41,085 nt of DNA from Bacteroidota bacterium (GTDB taxonomy: Bacteria > Bacteroidota > Ignavibacteria > Ignavibacteriales > Ignavibacteriaceae). Below the pieces are notes generated by a model. That model saw only the letters and a program-made list of their open reading frames with translations. It did not search any database and had not been told where the DNA came from. The number at the start of each line of letters is the position of its first letter. Within the stretch, counting starts at the first letter, position 1. The DNA lies in the NCBI GenBank assembly GCA_022708025.1, contig JAKIZM010000028.1:1-41085 (forward strand), given 5' to 3'. The position numbers were made by a program, and so were the translations under genes. Of the stretch, positions 1 through 7,768 are shown piece by piece.

Positions 1-217
1 GAATAAAATTATCTGCAGTTAATTGATAATAATAAACTCCACTTGCTAAAGCTGAAGCATCGTATGATAAATGATAAATACCGGGAGATTTCTCTTCATT
101 TACTAACACTGCTACTTGTCTTCCTAACACATCAAATATTTTTAAGGTTACTAAACAATGTCTTGGAATCTGAAATCTGATATTTGTTATAGGATTAAAC
201 GGGTTTGGATAGTTTTG
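1..217 (-). repeat. Near-identical copy of a T9SS sorting-domain module (pairs with 3698-3914)
   Basis: Positions 1-217 match 3698-3914 with five mismatches found by eye (128, 160, 162, 203, 206). Similarity stops abruptly beyond 217, where the two coding sequences diverge. Two of the differences change amino acids (IPRHC versus IPKYC). The repeat covers the C-terminal sorting domain and probably continues past the window start. Recent duplication or gene conversion of this module is the likely cause. Confidence 0.85.
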
Positions 218-1564
218 TAATAGTGAAAATTCTTTGGGTAAAGCATCATTTTCTTCATCCATTGATGTTAGAACTTTAGTAAATGAATGTGTTCTACTAT
301 AAGCTCCATAACCAAGTGTGTTACAGGCTTTTACTTTCCAATAATATTTTTGATCAGCTAATAAACCTATCATCTGTAAAGAAGTATCCGTAATAAAAGT
401 ATCAACTGAAGCTGTAAATAATGAATCAGTAGAAAGAATTAACCTATAACCAGATATATCAGGAAAATCTGTTGACCAAATGAAATTTACAGTATCAGAA
501 TTTACAACTGCTTTATCTTCAGGCAAAACTAATTTGGGAGGTGAAGGGAAAGCACCGCCGCCATCAGTTGTATGAAGCAAATACCCGCCTGCACTAGTAC
601 TGGTAGTTACCGCTGCCCAGCCAATTCGTCTTTCTATAACTTTAAAATCATATATTTTATAATACCAAGCAGTCGTAAATTGATCGATCAAGCTACTTCC
701 ACCATCAAAAGTGAAATGAATTTTAGTTGAAGTAAAGCCGCTTGAACCCTGATTGACACCCTGCATAATCCATCCCACACTATGGTCTATAAAAAAAACA
801 CTGGAAAAAGACTTACTAGTAAATGTTCCTGTATTATTCCAATTAAGCCCGCCGTTTGAGGTTCCGTAAACAATCACTTCACCAACACTCCAACCATTGT
901 TCTCGTCTATAAAAAAAATTCGATATTGTTGGTATTGGGAGACTTTTTGGCTTACCCAAGTCTGACCAGCATTGGAAGTATGATAAATTCTACCTCCGGA
1001 ATAAGGCGCAACCCATTGCCAGGTACAATACCATCCTTTTATCTCATTGACAAATGTCAAATCAGAAATTTGTTCACCAGGGAATAAATTTGGTGCTACA
1101 GTGTCCCAACTATTACCACCATTAGTTGTGTGTAACATAATACCCTGATTATTTGATCCCCAGGTACCTGCAGCCCATACATTTTGAGAATTAATTACAG
1201 ACAGCATCGTCAACTGCATATTCGGTAAACTGTTCTGTAATATCCAGGTTTCTCCACCATTTGTTGTATGAATTATTTTTCCTGAATCACCTACTGCCCA
1301 GCCGTTTAATAAATCTGCAAATCTTAGTTTTCTTATTACTGAAGTTATTCCTGCTGTCTGGGTAATCCAGTTTTTGCCTCCATCATAAGTTCTGATTATG
1401 AACCCCTTATTAGTGGCAGCCCAGCCATTCAATGAATCTACAAAGTCTATTGATGTATAGTTTAATCCGGGAATCGGATCAGGAATAGGATTTATTATAT
1501 ACCACTGAGAATAAAGATTGATCTGACAAAATAATAACAATATTAGTAAATCTAATTTTTTCAT
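1..1564 (-). CDS. T9SS-sorted secreted protein with YCF48/BNR-like beta-propeller repeats (3' end outside window)
   Basis: The reading frame starts at ATG 1562-1564 and stays open to the window edge, giving at least 521 codons with no stop. A signal peptide follows the start (MKKLDLLILLLFCQINLYSQ). Repeats with the pattern G.I..T.DGG..W resemble YCF48/Asp-box propeller blades. After about residue 350 comes an Fn3-like stretch (LVLPEDKAVVNSDTVNFIWS), then a T9SS type A sorting domain with QNYPNPFNP. It is inferred to be exported to the surface or medium by type IX secretion. Its start codon overlaps the stop of the upstream gene (ATGA, 1561-1564), so the two are probably translationally coupled. 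The sorting-domain DNA (1-217) is almost identical to 3698-3914 in the operon's first gene. Only the last few residues are missing. The biological role is unknown. Confidence 0.85.
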   Translation of the reverse strand, partial: MKKLDLLILLLFCQINLYSQWYIINPIPDPIPGLNYTSIDFVDSLNGWAATNKGFIIRTYDGGKNWITQTAGITSVIRKLRFADLLNGWAVGDSGKIIHTTNGGETWILQNSLPNMQLTMLSVINSQNVWAAGTWGSNNQGIMLHTTNGGNSWDTVAPNLFPGEQISDLTFVNEIKGWYCTWQWVAPYSGGRIYHTSNAGQTWVSQKVSQYQQYRIFFIDENNGWSVGEVIVYGTSNGGLNWNNTGTFTSKSFSSVFFIDHSVGWIMQGVNQGSSGFTSTKIHFTFDGGSSLIDQFTTAWYYKIYDFKVIERRIGWAAVTTSTSAGGYLLHTTDGGGAFPSPPKLVLPEDKAVVNSDTVNFIWSTDFPDISGYRLILSTDSLFTASVDTFITDTSLQMIGLLADQKYYWKVKACNTLGYGAYSRTHSFTKVLTSMDEENDALPKEFSLLQNYPNPFNPITNIRFQIPRHCLVTLKIFDVLGRQVAVLVNEEKSPGIYHLSYDASALASGVYYYQLTADNFI

Positions 1565-3672
1565 TTTGATAATACCATCTTTCTTGTTTCAGTTCGATCG
1601 GCGGTTCTTAACTGATAAAAATAAATTCCTGATGAAAGTGTTGAGACATCAAATGTAACTTTATGTTTACCAACAGATTGTATATCATCGACAAGAATTG
1701 AGACTTCTTTTCCCAATATATCATATACTTTAATTGAAATGTGTTCTGATTTATTTAAGATATAATGAATAAATGTGTAAGGATTAAAAGGATTAGGAAA
1801 ATTTTGTAGTAATGAAAAATCGTTAAAAGATACTTCTTCATCATCAATTATTGTTGTCGAATTCTTACTTCGATAAATACCGGATCCTTCGGTACCATTG
1901 AAAATAAAATCTTCGGGATCGATAAACAATGCTCTGATATCATAATTATCCAGACCAGTATTTACTGTTGACCAATTTTCTCCGTTATCATTACTACAGT
2001 AAATACCATAACCATATGTTCCTGCAAATATTTTACCGTCTGAATTAATTGCTAAAGAAAGCATGTAACAAACAGGTAGACCATTGTTTATTGCAATCCA
2101 ATTGTCTCCGTTATCAATTGAGCGAAATACGCCACTAGCTGTACCAACAAATATTTGATTGCTTGGGTTAATCGCTATTGCTCGGATGTCCCTTTCAGTT
2201 AGTCCATTATTAATTTCATTCCAGCTTTGACCACTATCTGTTGAACGAAAGATTCCGCCATTTAATGATGTTCCGGCAAATAAATAATTATCTGAACCAA
2301 CTGCTAATGTATAAACTACAGTGTTTGTAAGACCAGTATTCATTTGACTCCAATTTTCCCCATTATCTGTCGACCGGTATATTCCACCATTTAAAGTTCC
2401 GGCAAAAATATAGCCATTTGAATCCGTTACTAAAGAATGTACCTGCTTATGAATTAAGCCTAGATTTTTCGAACTCCAAGACCCCCCATAATCTGTAGAA
2501 GTGTAAATTCCACTATATGTGCCCGCAAAAATATTTTTATTTATATCGAAAGTAATAGTACGAACATTTTTATCTGTTAGTCCCTTATATCTATTAATCC
2601 AGGTTTTACCATCGTCTGAAGTTAAATAAACTCCATATCCAATTGTTCCAGCAAAAATATTATTTTCAGAATCCATTGCTAAGGTTCTAATTTCAGTATT
2701 AGCTAATCCTTTATTAATTTGGATCCAGTTTTCACCACTATCGGTTGAACGGAAGATACCATCGTGAAATGTTCCGGCAAAAAGACAGTCATTTTTATTA
2801 ATAGATAATGCGCTTATACTACTATCAGTTAATCCATTATTAACCTTAATCCAGTTTTCTCCATTATTTCCGGATCGAAAAACTCCCCCCCACGTCCCAA
2901 CAAAAAGCGTATTATTTGAACTAACAACTACTATATTTATGTTCTTGTTGGTTAAATCTCCACTAATTTCACTCCAACTGTCACCATTATTAGTTGAACG
3001 GAAAATACCATCACCCCAATATGTGCCAGCCAGAATGTTTCCCTGAGAATCGATGGCCAAAGATTTTACAAGATTAGTTGTTAAGCCGGCATTACATTGT
3101 ACCCAACTTTCGCCCTCATCAGATGATCTGAAAATTCCAGCAGACTCAGTCCCTGCAAAAAGATATCCACCACTATTTATTACAAGTGATCTTACGGGAT
3201 GATTCAAGCCATTATTTATCTGAATCCAATTTTCACCATTATTTGTCGATCGAAATAAATAACCATTAGAAAGAAACAAATGACCATTTGAACTAATAGC
3301 TAATGCAATGACAGGATTAGAAATATGTATTATTCCATTATTTATACTTATCCAACTTTTCCCATAATTTGTAGAGCGAAAAACTCCGAGGTTGTCCGTT
3401 CCAGCAAATATATGCCCCTCTGAGTTGGTGATAAGTGTGTTAATCCAACCTCCAGAATTTATTCCGTTGTTAGTCGGCAACCAGTTAAGCCCGTCATTGT
3501 TAGAATGGAAAACGCCACTTTCAGTAGTCCCAACATATAAATCGTTGTTTGCACTAATTGCAAAAGATATAATAGCCCCTCCAAAAGGCCCATTGGTTTG
3601 TTCCCAAAAATCTTGTGAGAAAGTAATTTGAAAAATTGTAAAAATAAATAAAACGAAATATCTATATATCAT
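1561..3672 (-). CDS. T9SS-sorted secreted protein with about 14 Asp-box propeller blades
   Basis: The 703-residue protein begins with a signal peptide (MIYRYFVLFIFTIFQITFSQ). About 13 complete repeats of 40-45 residues follow, plus a final degenerate one, each with an (I/V)(F/Y)RS.D.G..W Asp-box followed by a .NNGL turn and a (I/L)FAGT strand. Residues from about 620 form a T9SS type A sorting domain (QNFPNPFNP, then a KVYDILGKEV core and a GIYFYQL strand). Fourteen blades would fit two seven-bladed propellers, which is inference. Asp-box propellers occur in sialidases, sortilin-like and other proteins, but no catalytic residues of a glycosidase were recognised. It overlaps both neighbours by ATGA, so it is the middle gene of a three-gene operon. 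The ligand or substrate is unknown. Confidence 0.88.
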   Translation of the reverse strand: MIYRYFVLFIFTIFQITFSQDFWEQTNGPFGGAIISFAISANNDLYVGTTESGVFHSNNDGLNWLPTNNGINSGGWINTLITNSEGHIFAGTDNLGVFRSTNYGKSWISINNGIIHISNPVIALAISSNGHLFLSNGYLFRSTNNGENWIQINNGLNHPVRSLVINSGGYLFAGTESAGIFRSSDEGESWVQCNAGLTTNLVKSLAIDSQGNILAGTYWGDGIFRSTNNGDSWSEISGDLTNKNINIVVVSSNNTLFVGTWGGVFRSGNNGENWIKVNNGLTDSSISALSINKNDCLFAGTFHDGIFRSTDSGENWIQINKGLANTEIRTLAMDSENNIFAGTIGYGVYLTSDDGKTWINRYKGLTDKNVRTITFDINKNIFAGTYSGIYTSTDYGGSWSSKNLGLIHKQVHSLVTDSNGYIFAGTLNGGIYRSTDNGENWSQMNTGLTNTVVYTLAVGSDNYLFAGTSLNGGIFRSTDSGQSWNEINNGLTERDIRAIAINPSNQIFVGTASGVFRSIDNGDNWIAINNGLPVCYMLSLAINSDGKIFAGTYGYGIYCSNDNGENWSTVNTGLDNYDIRALFIDPEDFIFNGTEGSGIYRSKNSTTIIDDEEVSFNDFSLLQNFPNPFNPYTFIHYILNKSEHISIKVYDILGKEVSILVDDIQSVGKHKVTFDVSTLSSGIYFYQLRTADRTETRKMVLSK

Positions 3673-5750
3673 TTCATCACCTGCATCTTTTTTACCTGAA
3701 TAAAATTATCTGCAGTTAATTGATAATAATAAACTCCACTTGCTAAAGCTGAAGCATCGTATGATAAATGATAAATACCGGGAGATTTCTCTTCATTTAC
3801 TAACACTGCTACTTGTCTTCCTAATACATCAAATATTTTTAAGGTTACTAAACAATATTTTGGAATCTGAAATCTGATATTTGTTATAGGATTAAACGGA
3901 TTGGGATAGTTTTGCATTAAAGCAAATTCATTTAATTGTTCATTTTCATCAACTCCGGTATTAAAATCCCATACGCACTTATAATAACCTGTTGCTGGAG
4001 AATATGAGGTTTCTTGAATAATTCCTTTATCTTTTGCTACTATTCTATAATAGAAGTCAAATCCATTTTTTAGAAGACTCGTATCTACAATAGTATTAAT
4101 TCTGTAGTTAAGTGAGTACTGAGTGCGTTCTGCTAATACATTTTGATTATATATTATTGAATCGATCTTTTGATAGTAGCTCTCCATATACACACTATCC
4201 ACAAAGATAAAATTCTTAGATATTACTGTATAAGCATGCTCAACAAGCATTGTTATATCAAAATATTTCGTGTTTATTATTGTAATTGGAATGATAGAAA
4301 TTACAGGCTTATAATGATTTGTATAATTAATCTGATTTCCGAGACTATCAAAAATGATTGCCATTATCAAAGTATGATCTCTGACTAAGTTATTATTTGA
4401 ATATTTATAGTAGTAAGGACCAATATTCTCAGCATATCTATTCTCTTCATATTCAGGTAATCCAAAAGAAGATGTATCAAAACCTGAACCTTTATAATTC
4501 CGAGTAACATTAAATAAATTGGTACTGCCGTGCAGAAATGTAGCAATACGATTCGGGTTATTAAATAGATTAGAATTATGGTAAGGTAAAGGATATTGTA
4601 TAAAAGTGTGCTGAGGAATTAATGTTAAATCCATATGGACATAATCTGAATCATTATACCAGGCATATATCTTTTTATCATCTTCAGAGTATCTAACCCA
4701 ATTATTAAGAAACTTATAATATTTTATATTATTAATTAATGTATCATCACTTACTACAAGAGTTGTTAACCAATAACCTGAATAATCTTTTCCTCGAAAC
4801 TGCCATTTATTGCCAATATGAAGAGGAAGATAATTATTGCCTACATATGGAGTAATATCTGGATCGTATCTATAGATTCCATTATCCGTGCCTAAAAATA
4901 TTTTATTATTTACTGTACAGATTGCTTTTATATAGCTTGGGCCACCAAGATAACTCCAGCTAATTCCCTGATCCGTGCTTTTATATAATCCGTGGTATCC
5001 ATAAAATAAATTATTACTCTCATCAATACTTAAAATGGGTCTTTCTGGATAGGAAGGAATAAAACCAATCTGCTCCCAGGTAATTCCTAAATCAGTTGAT
5101 CGTGAAATTTTTTCTCTGTGTTCAGCATATAAGTACTGATTTGAATCGGCTATTAAAGAATTTACATTTAAAAGCAAATTAGAATTTATGATTTGATTCC
5201 AAGTGCTTCCATAATCAGTTGATGAGAAAATACTTCTACCAGCAGTAGATACGAATATTTTTCCTGAATCTAAAGCAACTATCGAAGTAATTGATTTATC
5301 AGTTACTGAGATAACACTCCATGAATTTCCTGAGTCCGTTGATTTATGGAAAGTACCATTATCATCTCCAACATAGATGTATCCTTCAGCTGATGTAATC
5401 ATAGATCGGGCGGCAACATATTCCGAATCACATATTACCCATGTATTCCCATAATTTGTTGATTTATAAATCCCGAACCAGGAACCGGATTGCGCTGCAT
5501 AAATATTTTCTGCAGAGTCTATCGATAATTTATTGTCACCACCGTTAGGATTACCTGTCCATTGCCAGGTTGTACCACCATTGGTTGAACGAAAAACTCC
5601 CAACCCACTTGCGAAGATGTATCCACTTGCTGCAATATCAATATCAGAAATTGCGTGTGTGTGATTAAAAATCTTTTCCCAATAAACCACTTGAGCATTT
5701 GAGGAAGAATAAAAGATGGTCAGAAGTATTATAAGGAACTTAAATTTCAT
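3669..5750 (-). CDS. T9SS-sorted secreted protein with a seven-bladed Asp-box propeller and a middle domain
   Basis: This is the first gene of the operon, 693 residues. An AGAGGA ribosome-binding site lies just upstream of the ATG at 5748-5750. A signal peptide (about residues 1-19, ending SSNAQ) precedes six clear Asp-box repeats (RSTNGGTTW, KSTNYGNTW, KSTDSGNSW, SSTDYGSTW, RSTDLGITW, KSTDQGISW) and a seventh weaker blade, consistent with one propeller over about residues 25-300. A roughly 300-residue region of unknown fold follows, starting near YLPLHIGNKWQF. The protein ends in a T9SS type A sorting domain with QNYPNPFNP. Its sorting domain differs from that of the gene at 1-1564 at only five bases over 217, although the rest of the two proteins is unrelated in detail. 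The function beyond secretion is unknown. Confidence 0.88.
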   Translation of the reverse strand: MKFKFLIILLTIFYSSSNAQVVYWEKIFNHTHAISDIDIAASGYIFASGLGVFRSTNGGTTWQWTGNPNGGDNKLSIDSAENIYAAQSGSWFGIYKSTNYGNTWVICDSEYVAARSMITSAEGYIYVGDDNGTFHKSTDSGNSWSVISVTDKSITSIVALDSGKIFVSTAGRSIFSSTDYGSTWNQIINSNLLLNVNSLIADSNQYLYAEHREKISRSTDLGITWEQIGFIPSYPERPILSIDESNNLFYGYHGLYKSTDQGISWSYLGGPSYIKAICTVNNKIFLGTDNGIYRYDPDITPYVGNNYLPLHIGNKWQFRGKDYSGYWLTTLVVSDDTLINNIKYYKFLNNWVRYSEDDKKIYAWYNDSDYVHMDLTLIPQHTFIQYPLPYHNSNLFNNPNRIATFLHGSTNLFNVTRNYKGSGFDTSSFGLPEYEENRYAENIGPYYYKYSNNNLVRDHTLIMAIIFDSLGNQINYTNHYKPVISIIPITIINTKYFDITMLVEHAYTVISKNFIFVDSVYMESYYQKIDSIIYNQNVLAERTQYSLNYRINTIVDTSLLKNGFDFYYRIVAKDKGIIQETSYSPATGYYKCVWDFNTGVDENEQLNEFALMQNYPNPFNPITNIRFQIPKYCLVTLKIFDVLGRQVAVLVNEEKSPGIYHLSYDASALASGVYYYQLTADNFIQVKKMQVMK
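3698..3914 (-). repeat. Near-identical copy of a T9SS sorting-domain module (pairs with 1-217)
   Basis: This is the partner of the repeat at the window start, inside the first propeller gene of the operon. The gene lying between the two copies carries a clearly divergent sorting domain, so the sharing is specific to the outer two genes. Confidence 0.85.
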
Positions 5751-5820
5751 AAGATCCTCTTATAAAGTGTTGATTAAAAATAAAAGATCAAGCTGTCAAT
5801 GTCAATTAAAATATTACCTG

Positions 5821-6987
5821 CTAAACAACAAATACTTTTGCAATATCAACAAGTAAGGACGGATTGTTAAATAAAGCTGTTGTAAAAACTTTACCGAGTG
5901 TTCTTTTTTCGATTGGAATTTTTAATACAGAATGAGCAATGTTGTTAAACTTTTCATCTGAAAAATTATAGATACCTTCTTTTATTCTGTTAAACGTTTC
6001 GTGGCGTTTGCCGAGTCTGTCTTTCCAGGCTTTATCATAAGTAAAAATATGTTCAGGTTTGTTTTGTTTGATTGCTTCGCCCGCAATCGTTCCCGCAATT
6101 TTTCCTCCAATCATTCCGCTTGCAATTCCTCCGCCGCTAAGCGGATTAACCTGTCTTGCTGCATCACCTACTAACATAATACCCAGACCTGAAATCTTAT
6201 CCAGTGTAATTGAACAAGGAACTCCGCCGGCGATTCTTGTTAACACAGGCGAATCAGGATAATGCTTGTTCATAAAATCATCAAGATAATACTGAGCGTA
6301 TTTTTTCTTGTTAGCCGATCCGCTTATTCCTAACCCGATATTTGCCTTGTTTTTACCTTTTGGAAATATCCAGAAATATCCGTGTGGCGCAACTTCCTGT
6401 CCGAAATAAAAATAAAGTGTGTTCTGATCAACAGGAATGTTTGCAGCAGTAACCTGAACAGCGCTTTCCATATCTCGAAAATCGGTAACTGTTTTTAGTC
6501 CTGCCCATCTTCCGACTCGTGATTCAACCCCATCTGCAGCAATTACAATTTTTGATTTAACTTCTTTTTGTTCACCTTTATATTCATATTTAACTCCGTT
6601 CACCTTGCCATCATCAAATAATAAATCATTCACGTAAACACGGGTTAATATTTCAACTCCTGCTTGAGCAGCGGTTCTTGCAAGTTCATAATCAAAATTT
6701 CTTCTTTCAAGAACATAACCAGCATCTCCGAATTCAATAATTACTTCACTGCCATCGGGAGCGTTTAAAGAGAATTTATTTATTTCTGTTGCAATCCACT
6801 TTGGATCAACCTTAACAAATTCTTCAACTCCGGCTTTACTGATTGCTTCACCGCATCTGACCGGATAACCTACATCTCTGTCTTTTTCAAGCATCAGAAC
6901 AGAAACGCCTTGCTCAGCAGCAAATCTTGCAGCCATACTTCCTGCTGGTCCGGCACCGACTACTATTATGTCATATTCAGTTTTCAA
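5821..6987 (-). CDS. Geranylgeranyl-reductase-family FAD-dependent oxidoreductase
   Basis: The 388-residue protein has the FAD dinucleotide-binding motif GAGPAG at residues 11-16, a conserved RCGE cysteine region near 44-47, an ADGVESRVGR motif near 151-160, the family signature PHGYFWIFPKG around 201-211, and the second FAD motif GDAARQVNPLSGGG. These match the geranylgeranyl reductase family, which reduces double bonds in isoprenoid chains of lipids, chlorophyll precursors or quinones. The true substrate here is not visible; menaquinone side chain or a polyprenyl lipid are possibilities. A 2[4Fe-4S] ferredoxin gene lies upstream in the same direction and could be the electron donor, as is known for some archaeal members. 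The two are separated by a four-helix-bundle cassette. No strong membrane segment is evident. Confidence 0.85.
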   Translation of the reverse strand: MKTEYDIIVVGAGPAGSMAARFAAEQGVSVLMLEKDRDVGYPVRCGEAISKAGVEEFVKVDPKWIATEINKFSLNAPDGSEVIIEFGDAGYVLERRNFDYELARTAAQAGVEILTRVYVNDLLFDDGKVNGVKYEYKGEQKEVKSKIVIAADGVESRVGRWAGLKTVTDFRDMESAVQVTAANIPVDQNTLYFYFGQEVAPHGYFWIFPKGKNKANIGLGISGSANKKKYAQYYLDDFMNKHYPDSPVLTRIAGGVPCSITLDKISGLGIMLVGDAARQVNPLSGGGIASGMIGGKIAGTIAGEAIKQNKPEHIFTYDKAWKDRLGKRHETFNRIKEGIYNFSDEKFNNIAHSVLKIPIEKRTLGKVFTTALFNNPSLLVDIAKVFVV

Positions 6988-7034
6988 TTTTTAACATCCC
7001 GTTTTTATTTCTCAAAGCCACAGTCATAAAACAA

Positions 7035-7069
7035 TAGTAGGCAATATGCAATAGGCTGTAGACAATATT
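7035..7069 (-). repeat. Inverted heptad-repeat arm, 3' side of cassette 1
   Basis: On the plus strand this reads as five 7-bp units: TAGTAGG CAATATG CAATAGG CTGTAGA CAATATT. It lies just downstream of the four-helix-bundle gene in that gene's direction. Positions 7036-7053 are an exact 18-bp inverted match to 7477-7494 on the other side of the gene. Confidence 0.8.
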
Positions 7070-7073
7070 TAAA

Positions 7074-7457
7074 TCATTTTTTATCGGCATTTCTTAAATA
7101 ACTTTCCGGATTTTCTATCATATGGTTTAGCATTCTTCCAATTTCCCTATAACGGTTTATCAAATCTTCAAAGGTGGTTTTGTCTATGTATTTACATTCA
7201 AAAGCAAATTCCAACCAAACTTGTGTTTCCGAATTTTCCATATCGGCATCAGAAGTCTTTGAAATAAAGTGAGCTTCATATCTTCTTTTTCTGTAAGCTT
7301 CGGCTATAGAAGAACAGACTGATCTTGATGATCTTCTGATTTGATCGGTTAAAGAATACTTCTCTTCTTTAGGAAAGCTTTTGGAAACTTCAAAAATCTG
7401 CATAGCTAATTCAAAAGCTTTTTTATAAACAGTTAAGTCTTTAAATGTTAAATTCAT
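7074..7457 (-). CDS. S23/IVP-like four-helix-bundle protein, cassette 1
   Basis: The 127-residue protein belongs to the four-helix-bundle family first known from ORFs in 23S rRNA intervening sequences and related to Avd of diversity-generating retroelements. Family signals are the N-terminal FKDLTVYKKAFELA, the central DQIRRSSRSVCSSIAEAYRKRR, and a C-terminal amphipathic helix rich in E/K/R. It is expected to be a small, basic, possibly oligomeric nucleic-acid-binding protein; its function outside rRNA is not established. It lies between ferredoxin and geranylgeranyl-reductase-family genes, in the same direction. Inverted 7-bp tandem repeats flank it on both sides. The sequence AAGGAA abuts the ATG, too close for an ideal ribosome-binding site. 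The window shows no rRNA and no reverse transcriptase. Confidence 0.88.
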   Translation of the reverse strand: MNLTFKDLTVYKKAFELAMQIFEVSKSFPKEEKYSLTDQIRRSSRSVCSSIAEAYRKRRYEAHFISKTSDADMENSETQVWLEFAFECKYIDKTTFEDLINRYREIGRMLNHMIENPESYLRNADKK

Positions 7458-7467
7458 TTCCTTCTTG

Positions 7468-7516
7468 CCTACTGTCTATTGCATATTGCCTACTGCTTAC
7501 TGTTTATTGCCTATTT
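7468..7516 (-). repeat. Inverted heptad-repeat arm, 5' side of cassette 1, overlapping the ferredoxin stop codon
   Basis: On the plus strand this reads as seven 7-bp units: CCTACTG TCTATTG CATATTG, then CCTACTG CTTACTG, then TTTATTG CCTATTT. The ferredoxin stop codon (TAG, 7511-7513 on the minus strand) lies within the last unit. Three consecutive units match the arm at 7035-7069 in inverted register. Confidence 0.82.
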
Positions 7517-7741
7517 TTTAAGAACTCCATCGCGATTAAACTTAATCACTTCAATCGGACAAGACCATACACACTTTGCGCAATTAGTGCATCGTTCATC
7601 AATGATATAGATCTCTGCTTCTTTTAATTCTATTGCATCTTCCGGGCAAACACCTACACAACATCCGCAAAAGTCACACTTATCCGGTAAGATATCAATC
7701 ATTAGTTTACCAGTTTTTGCTTGTCTGTATTTTAATTCCAT
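7511..7741 (-). CDS. 2[4Fe-4S] ferredoxin
   Basis: The 76-residue protein has two ferredoxin cluster motifs: C22-x2-C25-x2-C28-x3-C32-P and C51-x2-C54-x2-C57-x3-C61-P. One additional cysteine (C27) sits inside the first motif. It is a small soluble electron carrier. Its stop codon lies within the 7-bp repeat array of the adjacent four-helix-bundle cassette. It starts 27 bp downstream of dnaG and precedes, past the cassette, a geranylgeranyl-reductase-family flavoprotein, for which it may donate electrons (inference). No clear Shine-Dalgarno sequence was seen before the ATG at 7739-7741. Confidence 0.9.
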   Translation of the reverse strand: MELKYRQAKTGKLMIDILPDKCDFCGCCVGVCPEDAIELKEAEIYIIDERCTNCAKCVWSCPIEVIKFNRDGVLKK

Positions 7742-7768
7742 TTATGATTTTTAATTTTCTATTAAAGC

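Noticed and set aside
1561..3672. CRISPR-like array from regularly repeated DNA
   Set aside because: The repeats are degenerate, in frame, and encode Asp-box propeller blades.
1..3914. The near-identical 217-bp segments as ends of an insertion element
   Set aside because: They are direct copies within coding sequence for the same protein domain, with no transposase between them.
7074..7457. 23S rRNA intervening sequence
   Set aside because: No rRNA sequence flanks any of the three genes; they lie between protein genes.
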